DNA from: Hortaea werneckii
Taxonomy: Eukaryota; Ascomycota; Dothideomycetes; Mycosphaerellales; Teratosphaeriaceae
DNA length: 62,731 bases
Assembly: GCA_037044905.1 (NCBI GenBank)
Contig: JBAOKB010000121.1
Coordinates: 1-62,731, forward strand
Direction: 5' to 3'
In this document: positions 10,801 to 23,699 of the stretch, in pieces
Position numbering within the stretch: position 1 is the stretch's first letter
Layout of the letters: the number at the start of each line of letters is the position of its first letter
The notes under the pieces: model-generated
What the model was told of the DNA's origin: nothing
The model's input: the letters and a program-made list of their open reading frames with translations, nothing else
Database searches by the model: none
Program-made: the position numbers and the translations under genes

Positions 10801-13521
10801 TCCAAACCACTTGATGAAGGGGGTTGGGCACCAGAAGGTCATGGCCCACACAAGAGCAAGCCACCTCTTACGGCTGCTGCTGACTGGGAGTTCATCGACC
10901 TCCTGCATCTTCGACTCATTGCCTTTCTCGGCCATCTGAGAGCGGGTTTCCAGATTACGGAACATGTCACCTTCGCCGAGAGCCGAAACGCCCGCCTCGC
11001 TCTTAGCATCGAGATCCCTACTACCAAAGTATCCAGCGCCGCCGTGCTTGTCGTCAGAGTAAGGAGTGTTGAGAAGCGTGACTTTACTCTCCGCAAACCC
11101 GCCCTTCCCAGTGCCAGGAACGCCGAGGCTGTCACCGTACATATCTGCTGATTCTCCGTAGCCTGCACCCGAACCACCCATGTTAGGGCCGACGTCCTGT
11201 ACGTGAGCGATATGACGCCAGCAACGCTCCGAGAGGAAGACACCGGTACTTCCAACCCTCGCCTCGTTGGCAGGCCAGCTCTTCTCCTCCAGAATCATCT
11301 CTGCCTTTTCTCTCTCACTGCCAACGACCGTTACCTCGCCCTCGGCTACTCCAAGGAATTCGCTGAACGGCAAGAAGAGGCTGAAGTCCGCATTACGAAG
11401 TCTCTGGCTGATTTCGGCGATTCCGAGGGTCTGTAGCTGGGTCCGTACACATTTGGAGTCGAATTGATTCGCGATCCTGCGGTCATTTGGTTTCAAGCAG
11501 AAGACGAAATAAGGGTTGGTGTTGGGTGCCGCGAGAGCCTTGATAAGCGCATCAATCGAACTGACAAACTGAGCCGCAGCACCTTGTTGGACGTCACCAT
11601 CTCTCGTGCTAGGTTTGGTCCTCGAGAATGACCGCGATGCGCCTTCCTCGCTGCTTGCGTCCTCGTCTCTTCTTGCGCCCAGCCGTGCAGGTCGCTCGCC
11701 CTTGCGCCTAGCCATTGAGGGCATACGTCCAGGCTTCGATGCTACACTAGCCTGTTGCACTGCAGAGCGGTCTCTGGGATGGACGACCTTCTCCAGCGCC
11801 TTCTGTCCAAACAACTGCTCAACTAGATCCGAGGTAGTCGTGGACATCAGGTTCATCAGGTCACCGGAAATGATCTCGCCATTGGCCTCCAGCAGGCCTT
11901 CGACGGGGTACTCTACCTCACCGGCAAAGTGCTTGACCGTAAATCCTGCAGCAGCGTTGTGAGTTGGGAAGTTGGTTCCAGGCAGATACGTAGTCGGTGA
12001 GTCTACGGCGATGGCTGGGTTCTTGTCCTGGAACCTCTTGCGGGCGGATTCCAAGAACTGAGAGTCGGTCTTGCCTCTCCGCATTTGATCGTCAAGGATG
12101 CAGAGGAGACCATTGCCGGTTTTCATGAGACCCTTGACAGCATCCGAGTTGTCGAAATAGCTTGTTGCCGGGACAGAGACTTCCTCGGTCTCGAGAAGCT
12201 CGGCACGGCGCTCAAAGAAATGCTGCAGGCAGAAGTTGTAAAGGCTTTCTGTCGCTGCGTTGCTCAGGAGCTGGTCGAGTATGTTGTTCGTAGACGGATT
12301 CTGGGCAAAGCCAGGGAAGTCTACGACCGAGATGGTGTTTGCTACGCTCTCCTCATCTACGGAGAGGCGCGAGTTGATCTTCTCCATGATGAACGCAACA
12401 AGCAAAGAGTAGATGGTTCGAGCCAGCTCGTCGGCATTCTCGCGAGCGCCCTTCGGGTCCAGCATAATGGTGACACGCTCACGGTGGAGGATCTTGCTTC
12501 GGTATCCGAGACTTTGCTCCAGATCTCTCTCGGCCACGCCCAGGAAGGCGGCAATGGTTGTGAGAACCTCCTTGTTCTTTACTACGGTGACCTCTTCTCC
12601 TCCCTCGTGACCGTATCCACCACTCTCATCCGGTGCTGGCGTAGTGGAAGCCGTTGTCACGAACTCGAGCTGCCCGATATGCAATATCGCTGCGAGAATC
12701 TCGCACATGTGCGCAATTTCCTCTCGAGGAAACTCCAACTTCCTCAAAGCGGTCTTGAAGTGTTGGAATCCTTCGGCGTCATTGATGCCTACCTTCAATT
12801 GGGAGGGGTGACCTAGATATCGCCATCGCTGAGCACCGCCAGTCACGCTCGCTCTGTTGCCACTGTGAGAAGTGACGTGTATAGGACCGTCTCCCAATCC
12901 TAGATGCTCCTTCTCCGCTGGGCTGGTACCAGCAAGGAGATAGTACAGGATGTGGAAGTTCCGCTCTCCGGGCGGCACAGTCGCTATCCGGCTCCTCTCC
13001 AGCCTGTGATCTAACAGTTTGCCTCCGATGAGCGTCGGGTGCATCGAGGCAGCAGTCTCGTACTGCAGCTCGAAGAATAAGCCAGCCTTGCTTGCGGTTG
13101 GAGTAGTTGTGCTCTTGGTAGTGGTCAATGTGTCGAACACGAAAGACGCAAAGCTCAACTTCTTGCTGAGGGGAGTTGAGCTGTAGTTCAGCAGGCTGGA
13201 GAGCAGATGGCTCCTGACTGTTGTCTTTCCAGCTCCTGTCTCGCCCAAGAAGACCGCAGCCTGATTCTCCTGGCGCGCGCTCAGCCGGGTGAACATGCGC
13301 TGGGCAAGCTCATCGGCAGCGCCCATGGCACTATCTTGCTTGGAGCCATTGGGTCCCTTCGCAGCAGACGTGTAGGTGTTGATGCTGAGGATGGCCTGGG
13401 TGGAGAGGTATGTAATGGGGTGTTGGAGATGGTAGCGGGAGGCGATGTGGGAGGTGAGGCCGGTGTCGGATTGTAGGTGTTGGGGGAGGGCGACAAGGTT
13501 GGAAGTCTGTGGTGCCGCCAT
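7857..13521 (-). CDS. Class V chitin synthase with myosin motor-like domain (CsmA/ChsV type)
   Basis: Polymerises UDP-GlcNAc into chitin at hyphal tips and septa. Two exons (13521-9476 and 9417-7857; donor GTAAGT, acceptor ACAG) give 1868 aa, the normal size for class V. The N-terminal half is a myosin-like motor with an intact P-loop GETGAGKT at residues 93-100 and a switch II-like DFPG. Next come membrane segments, a cytochrome b5-like region (about 950-1020), and the chitin synthase core from about residue 1213, with VCDGM, DADTVV, EDR near 1509 and the QRRRW signature at about 1547-1551. A DEK_C domain occupies roughly the last 57 residues. The motor domain targets the enzyme to polar sites along actin in characterised relatives. 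It is divergently paired with the class VII gene at 15591. Confidence 0.96.
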
Positions 13522-15590
13522 GATTGATATCGGGTAAGGATGGTGTGGTGGTAGTGGTGGCGATGAATGGCCTCGCAGGCCTACTGCCGCTTGGAAGACT
13601 GCAGTCGGAAGATGGGTATGCCTCGCGAGGCTCTATGCTTCGGTATTGATAATGCGGTAGGAGTGTACTGCGATTGCGGCGTCTCGTCTCAGCCGGTCGT
13701 CGTTCGGCCCTCGTAGCAAACACTCGTTTCCTTCGGAGCGAAGAATGCTCTCCTTCCCCCTCGCTCAAGCACCGGCCGCCGCACCTTCTGAAACAACCGG
13801 GCTTCTGTCTTCGTATCTCCTGATATTTGATTACACGCTCATAGAAAGCAAGCCCCAAACCTTTTCAAACAATAGCGACAGTCAAAAGACAAACAAGCAA
13901 CGCGGCATGGAATTCAAGTGGTGTGGCTACAGAAACACAACAACTCTTGCTCTCTCTCCCGCTGCGAGTTCAACGCCCCCCCGACCGAACGCTGACCAGA
14001 CCCAAAAACACACAGACCCCTAGCAAAGCAGCCGCGCAAGGATGTCAACACGCTAAGGAAAGGCTAACGCGGCGCCGCAACGGTTTCGATGGTCTCGTAT
14101 TTTTATTCCAGGACTTCTATTCTATACATTAACAACCCAGTCGGTATCCACCGCGGCGAGTCTCGCGGTCTCGCCTGGATGAAAGCCGATCGGTCTTCCG
14201 CCGCTCCTCGTGGCCGTCTAATCACAGCGTCCTGCTGTGTCGAGGCCGGCACGAGCATGCTCTTAGGTGGCACACCAGACAGGACAGCGGTTGGCTGCTC
14301 ACAATAACAACCCTCGAACGCCACCGCGGTTCCCCAGACTACCCGCTGTTGTGGCGGCGAAGGAAGTCAAAAATGGCCCGCGTCCCGCGTCCGCTTGTAC
14401 CTTTTGGTTGAACCGCCCTTTTTCTCGCTTCACTGCAAAAAGTGACAGGGCTGTTCAAAAACTGGTAGGGCTTCTAGAAGCAAGCTTCGGACGCTACGAT
14501 CTCCCGCACGGCGCTGGAGATTTCACGAGATCTTACCGCCGTCGTCTCATCGGGGGTTCTGTGCGACATGAGTACTGGTGTTTGTTGGGATGGTCAGGTT
14601 AGGTACATTATAGGCATTGAACGCGTAATGGAGGGTAAGCTGAGAGGGGGAAAGGCAGAGCTGTTCCTGCATTAGGGCGATTTGCAGTCTCGAAGGCTTG
14701 TGGTTTTTGGGTGGGAGGCAAACAAGCCAGAAATAGCTTGGTCGAGAACTGGAGATCTTGCCCGTACGAGCTAGGGACCACTTTTCCCGCGCTCGCCCAT
14801 TGACCGCGGTGTCCGCAGTATACGCAGGGTGTGAGCGAGTGTATGTAGAGTGTAAGAGGTGATGTGAGATTGGGTGCGCGTACACACGCTGATAGTGACG
14901 ATGATGCTCCCGTCTGATATTGTATTTCACTGCTCTCTATTGGGTACTATGTGAGGTACGAGCTCCTCACAAGGGAATGGAAAGACGCTCTGAAACGCGC
15001 GCCACAGTCGACCCGCTGTCCCCAGATCCAGCCTAGCGCGCCTCCTTCTAGCGTGCAGTGGTTGCTTGGACCACTGAAGTCTAACACGGGGCTAGCGGTG
15101 GTAGTAGAGGCAGTCTCCCTGGTTTTGGCCGGCGAAAGGCGAGAGAGAAGGTGGGAAGTTCGGAGGAGTGCATGTGTTGTGAACAGCAACATCTCCTCTT
15201 ACCAACCTTGAATCCTGCCCGGCCGCCGTCTATCCAGAGTCACTCGGGTTGCTTGTGAGCACGAGAAAGGCGGGGTCGTCATAACATTCGCTAAGCAGTC
15301 GCGACGAGAGCAACTATAGCCGTTGGGCAGAGAAGCTCGTTGCTGCATAAACATTCGCTTTTAGGCCCTTTCTGGTGAAGAGACAGTCGAGGGAGAGGAA
15401 GCGGCGGCGACGACTCCAGCTCGAACGGCGACTACACCGGTCGTCCACATACTATCTCATCGGACTGAATTACTAAAGGCTCGACATCGCTCGCTCATCC
15501 TATTGCTACACGCCATCGCTACCGAGCCCCTCGAGGGCGTCTACCCCTACCTACCCTCTTGAACATCCTCCCAGCGCCGTCTCCTTCGCC
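13522..15590. promoter_or_regulatory. Shared divergent promoter of the class V and class VII chitin synthases
   Basis: About 2.07 kb between two start codons facing away from each other. Only short frames without domains are seen. Such a long bidirectional region probably carries both 5' UTRs and shared control sites. I cannot name specific sites with confidence. Confidence 0.6.
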
Positions 15591-18500
15591 ATGGCGAACC
15601 GCATGTCACACTTCTCCACCGCCTCCGGGCCCCAGCTCCGCACCCAAACGATGCAGTCCATCTCACACCAAATGTCGACCACCTCCTGCCTCAACGCCTG
15701 TCATAGCGCCTACACATCCTCTCAAGCCTACCCCCTTGAGGCATCCACGTCCCTAGTTGTCAACACCTGGGCGACGGCGGAGCGAGGTGCCACCATAGAT
15801 GCCGAGCTCGCCAGAAGAGCGTGGGAGCATGCCCGCCGGAGAGCTGAGGATGGGTGCATAGTGCTTGGCAGTCTACACCAGAGTGCACCCTCCTTGCTGG
15901 TGCCATTCTGCCAGGTGCTGCCCATCAGCGTACCCGGGTCATTCTACAATGCTCTGGCGGCGCTGACGCCATTCTTGCACACGGCTACACCAAGCAACCC
16001 GAGCCTACCACGCCACTCCGGGTTGTCTGCAACCTTCCACCTCTCGCTCACCGGGGAGCTAAACGGCGCGACTCTGAGCCTGGGCGCCTCGGGCATTGAC
16101 ACGCTCAATGGTCTTCTCCGATTGCCTAGCGAACAGGGGTACAGAGCCTTTCACGTTTTTCATTACCTCCTTACCAGCGCTAGTAGCCAGCAAGAGAGGG
16201 ACTACCTAGGGTTGAAGCACCCAAGTCAATACGCGCTGCTCAAGAAGAGCGAGACATACAACCCACCAAGCTATCTGCCCACTGCAGACGATGCCGCGAG
16301 CGCTGAGGACTTCAGAGATGCATTGAGAGCGATCGGAATCAAGGGCAAGCACCTCCGAAACCTTCTGTCAGTCGTAGCCGCGCTGCTGCGACTCGGAGAT
16401 GGACTCGGATTTCTGGTGGACGGCGAAGAATTGGAGACCATTTGCGACGAAGTTGGTGGTCTTCTAGACCTGGATCCAGAAGTTCTCATGAAGAAATGCG
16501 CAACGGAAGATCGCGAAGTCTTGATCTCCGGCCTCTACGAGGCGCTTGTGGACTGGGTCATCGTGAAGGCGAACGAAGCAATCAGAAGCGAAATGCACAA
16601 CTCCAAAATTCTCGGCTCGAGTAGTGGCAGTGATACAGACGGTGCCGCCCTGAACACCCCGCCAAGTAGCAATGAAGACCAGGGCGACAGCGTGAGTTTG
16701 ACTGTAGTCGAGATCCCGAGCCAGCAGCTTGGTAAGGCTGTGGCGCTGAAGACCGTCTTCGACGACTCTACGGGCATCAACCAGGAGATGAAAGAAGATG
16801 GAGTGCCGTTCGTTCCAGCAGGCAGCTCAGTCATCAGAGAGATGAAGGATGCTGTGAACACCAGCGCGCCGGACATGGACATCCGAGACAGCCCAGCAAC
16901 ACGTGAGCGTGAGCTGGATTTGGACCGAAGGCAGGGCGTCCTTGAGAAGGTCGGTGCCGAAACTGAAGAGGAATCTTTCCTCCGTTCTTTACTTTACCCA
17001 CTCGATGGCCAGGGGATCGTGCTGGGAAAATCTGGTCGCTTCAACCTTGCCAATCTCCTAGGAAGCAGTCGAGTCTGGTTTCATCTCTGTCTGCACCCTT
17101 CAGACGATGCGCCGGCCACCTTCGCCAACCCGTCCTCAAACTCCTGGTCAGCCGGCTCTGTTTCCAGCCAGATCCGTGGATGGCGCCTGCCTGAATGGGC
17201 CAACCACCGCAATAAGCAACTCGACTTCACCGCTGACTTTGACGTTGAAGAGTTCGTGGACCGCTACTCCCGCCTTGGTTGCCAGCCAGGCCGCGAAGGT
17301 GTTGAGGCATGGCTTGCGGAGCGTGGTTGGAGCAATGGCGAGGTCGTGGTGGGAAGCGAGAGGATCTGGATGCGGGAGTCCTCGTGGTGGGAGGCCGAAA
17401 GCATGCTCGACATGAAACCCCAAGACACTATGCCACCCGGCATGTTAGGAGGCATGGTAGGCGCTGCTGGGCTCGACAGCGGGTACTCCGTGCACAATCC
17501 TGGCAGTGGATTCTTCGGCCCACAATTCTATGACAACGCCTCAACTTCCAGGGACAACTTGCTTGGAGGCGGTGGGCATGACAGGGCTGTGAGCGGCATG
17601 GCACCTTCGCGCCTTGGTGCTAGGAGTGTGGCTCCCACTGCTCTTACTGGTGGGCAGCGGAATGTCTCCGGTGGAGACTATGGCCTAGGCACGAAGGGCG
17701 ACGACAAGATTCACGATATTACCTACGATGGCGAGATCGACCCCGAGCTCATGGAAGGCAAGGAATTGCAAGTCGAACAGCAGACATTTGGTCGTCGGGC
17801 ATGGGTTGCAGCAACTTGGTGCGGCACATTCTGGATCCCCTCGTTCTTCCTGAAGCATCTAGGCAGAATGAAGAGACCGGATGTTCGACTGGCCTGGCGC
17901 GAGAAGTTCTTCCTGGTCATACTCATCTTGATCCTCAACGCACTGGTGGTGTTCTACATCGTAGCTTTTGGCAATCTGCTCTGCCCGAACATGAACAAGG
18001 CCTGGAACAGCAAGCAAGTGGGCTATCACCAGGGAGACAACGACTACTATGTCAGTTTCCGTGGTGGTGTCTATGACTTGACCGATTTCTGGAAGCTTCA
18101 GCACTCAGACACGGCCATCAAAACCACGAAAACACTTATGGAGCCGTTCGGTGGCACTGATGTTTCCGAGTACATTGTTCCTCCACTCACCCTAGCATGT
18201 CCAGGGCTTGTGGACGATGACACCTTGTATCTGCAAACCAACGACACCCTTCTCTACCCTCAAGCTGAGCACACGTCTGGTCCCACACGACAGCCCGACA
18301 CAACGACCAAGCTCCATAACGCCAATTGGTACACCGAGGATTTCCTTCCACGGATGAAGGAGTACTACAAGGGCGATCTGGTTTACAAGCGGAGCAAAGT
18401 CAAGAAAGACGGCGAGGACAACAGCCATATGTGGTTTATCATCGACGAGAAAATCTACGACTTGACCAACTACTTTTATACTCTGGATATGATGAACGAT

Positions 18501-20931
18501 CTCGACATGTACTCCTTCTTTTCCGAAGACGTTGAGGACCTCGTACAAAGGAATCCTGGCCAGGATATCACCAAGCAGTGGGAAGAAAAGTTGAACTACA
18601 CTACCAGGATGAACAGTCTGAACTGCTTGAACAACATGTTCTACATTGGTCGTACGGATTTCCGGGACAGTGCGAGGTGCCAGGTGAACAATTACATCTT
18701 GCTCGCTTTCACGATCGTGCTTTGCGCCACGATTCTAGTCAAGTTTTTGGCTGCACTGCAGTTGGGCTCCAAGCGTAGGCCCGCGCAGCAGGACAAGTTC
18801 ATCATCTGCCAGGTTCCGGCTTACACCGAAGGTGAAGACTCCCTCCGCAAGGGTCTCGACTCGCTTACGGCGTTGGCATACGATAACAAGAGGAAGCTCA
18901 TCTGCGTCATTTGCGATGGTATGATCGTTGGTGGTGGCAATGACCGTCCGACCCCGAAGATTGTTCTCGACATTCTTGGAGTCGATCCCAAGGTTGATCC
19001 GCCAGCTCTTCCATTCAAGAGTGTTGGTGTTGCTGGTGACCAGCTGAATTACGGCAAGGTCTATTCCGGTCTCTACGAATACGAAGGCAACGTTGTTCCG
19101 TACCTGGTGGTCGTCAAGGTCGGCAAGGAGTCTGAACAGCACAAGTCCAAGCCTGGTAATCGTGGAAAGAGAGACTCCCAGATTCTTCTCATGTCCTTCC
19201 TCAATCGCGTCCATCACCGGAGTCCGATGAGTCCTTTGGAATTGGAGATGTTCCATCAGATCAACAATATCATCGGCGTGGACCCTGAACTCTACGAGTA
19301 CCTCTTCATGGTTGATGCCGATACGAAGGTCCGAGAGGATAGTCTTAACCGTCTAGTCGCAGCCTGTGCACACGATGCAAAGATTGCGGGTATTTGTGGA
19401 GAGACTAGTCTGGAGAACGAAGAGCGAAGCTGGACCACCATGATTCAAGTCTACGAGTACTACATTTCCCATCATCTGGCCAAGGCTTTCGAAAGCTTGT
19501 TCGGTAGTGTTACTTGTTTGCCAGGATGGTAAGTCTATCCTTGTGCATCACGACCAAGGTGAATCCCGCTGACAAAATCCTCACAGTTTCTGCATGTACC
19601 GTTTACGAACCGCCGACAAAGGACGCCCACTTATCATTTCGGACAAAATCATCAAGGACTACGCTGAGATTACGAGCGACACGCTTCATAAGAAGAACCT
19701 TCTGTCGCTGGGTGAAGATCGATACCTGACGACGCTCATGATCAAGTACTTCCCGCATATGTCTTACAAGTTCGTGCCCAACGCCATGGCCCTCACCGAG
19801 GCCCCGGATAGCTGGAGTGTGTTGCTCTCGCAACGTCGCCGATGGATCAACTCGACCATTCACAATTTGGCGGAAATGACACTTCTTAAGGATCTTTGCG
19901 GCTTCTGCTGCTTTTCCATGAGATTTGTCGTCTTTGTCGACCTCTTTGGTACCATTATTCTTCCGGCGACGTGTACGTACCTGGCCTACCTGATTTACAA
20001 GGTCGCTTCGGGTACCGGCCAGTTCCCGCTTATTTCTATCATTATGCTTGCTGGTGTCTATGGTCTTCAGGCAATCATTTTCTTGATCAAACGGCAATGG
20101 CAGCATATTGGCTGGATGGTCATCTACCTATGCGCCTACCCTATCTGGTCCTTCATCCTGCCGATATACTCTTTCTGGAAGCAAGACGATTTCAGTTGGG
20201 GTAACACTCGAATTGTCATCGGTGAGAAGGGTATGAAGAAGATCATTGCCACCGGAGAGGAAGAAACGTTCGATCCGCGTAGCATACCTCTGCAGAGATG
20301 GGACGACTACGCGCTGGCGAACAACCTCCCCGGCAGACGTGGCGGCGCGTTCGAGAAGGACCCGAATGAGATGTACTACGACGCTGGCGCCGGTGGCTAC
20401 GAAATGGACGACATGCGAAGCATGTACTCCTCCGTCAAGCCTGCCTCGACGATCTTGACCGGTTTCCCAGGTCAGCAGCAAGGCATGTACAGGCCCCCAC
20501 AAGCAAGCCCAAGCCCTTACAACGCCTTCAATCGCCAGTCGACGTACTCGCGGTACACGGACACCCCCGGCCCGCAGATGATGGAACACAACCGTCTGAT
20601 GTCCATGGGCGGTATGAGCGAGCAATTCGGCGGCCTGCGCTCTCCGCCGCTCTACCAGGAGGGTCTCGGCAGGACCTCTCCGCAGATGCAGCAAGGCGCG
20701 TGGCACAGCCGGCCTGCGAGTACGAATAACCTCGCCGGTTTCCAGACCCAGGGTCCGAGCAATGATCTGATCACGCAGGCTATCCGTGAGTGTTTGGGCG
20801 AGGTCGATATGGATTCTGTGACCAAGAAGCAGGTTAAGGCGCTCGTGGAGCAGAAGCTCCAGTGTCAGCTGCAGGGCGATCGGAGGGCTTTCTTGGATAG
20901 TCAGATTGATGTTGAGTTGTCGAATATGTAG
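15591..20931 (+). CDS. Class VII chitin synthase with degenerate motor-like domain (CsmB/ChsVII type)
   Basis: Chitin synthase of the class usually encoded head-to-head with class V. Two exons (15591-19528 and 19587-20931; donor GTAAGT, acceptor CACAG) give 1760 aa. The N-terminal 600-odd residues align in character with a myosin motor but lack a P-loop: the equivalent stretch reads CIVLGSLHQSAPSLLV. That loss is typical of class VII. Then come membrane segments, a cytochrome b5-like region (VYDLTDFWKLQHSDT), and the catalytic core with VICDGM, VDADTKV, EDRYLTTL near 1356-1363 and QRRRW at 1395-1399. A DEK_C domain is at the C-terminus. The intron sits at the same site (LPG-C-F) where class V is uninterrupted. 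In characterised fungi both enzymes are needed for wall integrity. Confidence 0.96.
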
Positions 20932-21099
20932 GAGGTGTCGACAATCGGGGGGAGAGTCTGGTGGCGGCGAGAAAAATACCTCAAATAAAGGGGCTTTTGT
21001 GGAGTTGGTCTCGGATTATCGATGGAATGGAAGTCTTCGGGTTTTGGCGTTCGGCTGCATAATTTTCGGCGCTGTGGAGAGTGGATTGCAAAAAGGGGC

Positions 21100-21116
21100 T
21101 TTTTTTTTTTTTTTTT
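21100..21116. repeat. Poly-T homopolymer, 17 nt
   Basis: Simple T-run in the about 370-bp spacer between the convergent class VII chitin synthase and the dehydrogenase. Nothing else is seen in the spacer. Confidence 0.8.
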
Positions 21117-21299
21117 GGTCAAATGGAAAAATCACTGTCATGAGTACGCGCTCGTTTTGCTGTTCAAGCGTTGTATAAACATAATAATTGCCGGTTTTCC
21201 AAGCGGCTCCGTGCTGGGTATGAAAGTTGACATGCTTTTCGTACTAAAAGCTGTACTATTTCATTTACGTACTCTTTTCCGATCCTTCCCCTCACCGTC

Positions 21300-22235
21300 T
21301 CACTTCGACAACGCCCTTTCGAACATCCTCTGATCATGATCCCATATCTTCTCCGCCCACGCACGCTCACGATACCCCTTCAAATCATCCCCTACCGTCG
21401 GTTCGCCCTTCTCGTTCAGCGGCCAGCATTCCCCTCTAGCTTTATACAACCCACTAGTAGCATAATACAACACCCGCTCGCCCACTTCTTCAGGCGTAGC
21501 AGCAAAGACTCCCAAGACAGGCTCTACTACCCACCGCATCAACAGTCCCAACACGCCCGTAGCGCTCCGTCCAAGCAACCCCGTACTAGTCAGTCCCGGG
21601 AAAACATGAACAAAGCTCTTCCGCGGATATTCTCTCGCGAGGTAATCGAACGATAAACTCGTCATACTAGCAAACTGCGCCATCGAAGCGGGAATACTAT
21701 AATATCTCTCCAGATCCAGGTCGTCCTCGATTATCCTCCCTTCTTTTCCGCCGGCGAGGATACTAAGGACTCGTGCGTGCGAGGACATGAAAGGCAGGAG
21801 GTTCTGAGCGAAGCGGATCCGCCCGTAGTACCGGAGGGAGATCGAGGTATCCAGGCCTTCGGCGTTGGGTTCCCGGCCGGAGAAGGAGATGTAGCCCTGT
21901 GACATTATGAGGAGGTCGATCTGGGTTCCGGCCAGGTGGGTTTGGATGGTTTGGGTGATGTGGTCGATGGTGCGGATTAGGCTGATGTCGTTCTCGAGGA
22001 AGGTGTAGGTGCCGTTTGGGTTGAGGGAGTGGAGGTTGTCTAGTTCGTGGGCGAAGCTGGCTTGGTTTCTTCCGATGATGATGGCGCGTGGGTTGGAGAT
22101 GTGCTTGGCGAATGCGCGGAGAGTGGCGAGACCTATGCCGTTCGTTGCGCCGGTGAAGACGGCGGTGAGTTGTTGGGGTGAGTTCTCGAGAGAGGCGTTT
22201 GCCGACTTGACTTCTGAGATGGCGACCATGCTCAT
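21300..22235 (-). CDS. Short-chain dehydrogenase/reductase with atypical active site
   Basis: NAD(P)-dependent oxidoreductase of the SDR superfamily, a single exon of 311 aa. The Rossmann nucleotide-binding motif TGATNGIG is at residues 28-35, and IIIGRNQASF follows the second strand. LLIMSQGYISFSGREP occupies the position of the usual NNAG block. SILAGG carries the expected Ser of the active site, but the canonical YxxxK is not recognisable; the region reads MAQFASMTSLSFDYLA. The block FVHVFPGLTSTGL is typical of a fungal SDR subfamily with this altered centre. Substrate unknown. The start MSMVAISEV is the first in-frame Met. The start codon lies about 290 bp from the retrotransposon insertion, so silencing of the promoter is possible. 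Confidence 0.85.
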   Translation of the reverse strand: MSMVAISEVKSANASLENSPQQLTAVFTGATNGIGLATLRAFAKHISNPRAIIIGRNQASFAHELDNLHSLNPNGTYTFLENDISLIRTIDHITQTIQTHLAGTQIDLLIMSQGYISFSGREPNAEGLDTSISLRYYGRIRFAQNLLPFMSSHARVLSILAGGKEGRIIEDDLDLERYYSIPASMAQFASMTSLSFDYLAREYPRKSFVHVFPGLTSTGLLGRSATGVLGLLMRWVVEPVLGVFAATPEEVGERVLYYATSGLYKARGECWPLNEKGEPTVGDDLKGYRERAWAEKIWDHDQRMFERALSK

Positions 22236-22523
22236 TCTTTATTATGATTTTGACCGGCGGATGCTGTAATGAGATGCTTCCATTCGAGATCGAGTGTATG
22301 CTAGATGAAGTGTGGATGAGAGTAGATACCTGACCTCCCTACCTTCTTTATACACTACGTGGTTGCCATCATCTGATGGTATGTCCGTGATGCATTTGCA
22401 ATCCTTCAATGCTCGCCTCATGCTCTTCAAGGTCAGTCCGAGCGGCTCGCGTCTCTCAATGGACCGATGGTCGAGTACCTTTGATAGGCTGGGCAAAGCG
22501 GAGAAATCCTTCAGATGCTATAG
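22236..22523. other. Spacer between dehydrogenase start and retrotransposon
   Basis: About 290 bp of normal composition that must hold the dehydrogenase promoter. No gene is seen. Confidence 0.5.
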
Positions 22524-22528
22524 CCGGT
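22524..22528. repeat. Left target-site duplication CCGGT
   Basis: The 5 bp directly before the 5' LTR are repeated at 28881-28885 directly after the 3' LTR, the expected duplication for a Ty1/copia integration. Confidence 0.75.
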
Positions 22529-22694
22529 TGTAGATTATTAGTTTTAGGTGGATACTACCGAGGTTTTTAGGGCTAATAGCCGAGGATATTAAGTAAAGGG
22601 TTGTTTATAGCTATATATTAACTAAACTATTATATATAGTAGAAAATAATATACTTTTCCTATTCTATCTACTTTATATCTATAGAGACTATTA
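22529..22694 (+). repeat. 5' LTR (166 bp)
   Basis: Begins TGTAGATTATTAG. It aligns without gaps to 28715-28880, and every difference I see is a transition. The first about 60 bp keep G and C; the rest is fully RIP-mutated. Confidence 0.85.
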
Positions 22695-23699
22695 GTTATA
22701 AGCTTAGATTTATATTAATAAACTACTACTATTATTATTAGATTAATAGTCTAGGTAGAATTAAGAAATATAATTAGAAAGTATTAAAATTTTAATTAAA
22801 ATCTTATAAATATAGTATTAATCTACTATTAACCGCCTATTTAAATAACCTTCTAGTAGTTAAAAAAAATATTTTTAAATAATTATATAAGATATTATAA
22901 TTAAATTATCTAAACCTAGATTAAAGCTAAGAGCTTTAATATTTAATAGTATATTAATAGTAACTTTAAAAAACTACTAGTACTTACCCCTTAAAATAAG
23001 GAAAGTATAAATATTAATTTAAAATTATAAGGCTCTTTAATAAAAGAGCTAATATAACTAACTCTATTATTAAAACTAGTACTACTAGTTTTAGATATAA
23101 ATAATAGTAGCTAGAAGTAATATAAATAGTAAAAACTTATATACATAATTATAATTAATTAATATAAACTCTAACTATAAAAATATAAAAAGTTTAATTA
23201 TAATTATAGAGCTTTTATAAACTATATTAGTAGAACTATACTTTTAATATACTAGTAGTAAATTACCGAAACTTCTAATAATCTCTTAGGTATAATTAAA
23301 ATTATTTAATAACTATTAAGCTCTAGTAGAGAGATTATAATCTTAAAACTAAATAATATATTTAAAGAGTTTATAAAAGGTTTAAAGTCTAAGGATTTTA
23401 AATAGTACTTTAATTACTAAATATATCTATATTCTTAAATAATAGCCGTAAACTATTTAGTACTTAGTAATATCTAGTATTAGTTCTACTATATAATAGA
23501 AAATAAAATCGATATTATATAAGGACGTCTAATTATAGTATATACTACTAGACTTAATAAGGTAATTATAGACCTATAGTAGTTTTACTATAGAAAATTT
23601 AAAGGACTTTTAAAGAAGCTATAAACTAATATACTTTTTACTAATTAGACAGAATTAGACTAAATAAATTTCTTAAATCCTACTTTAAAATAAAAAAAA

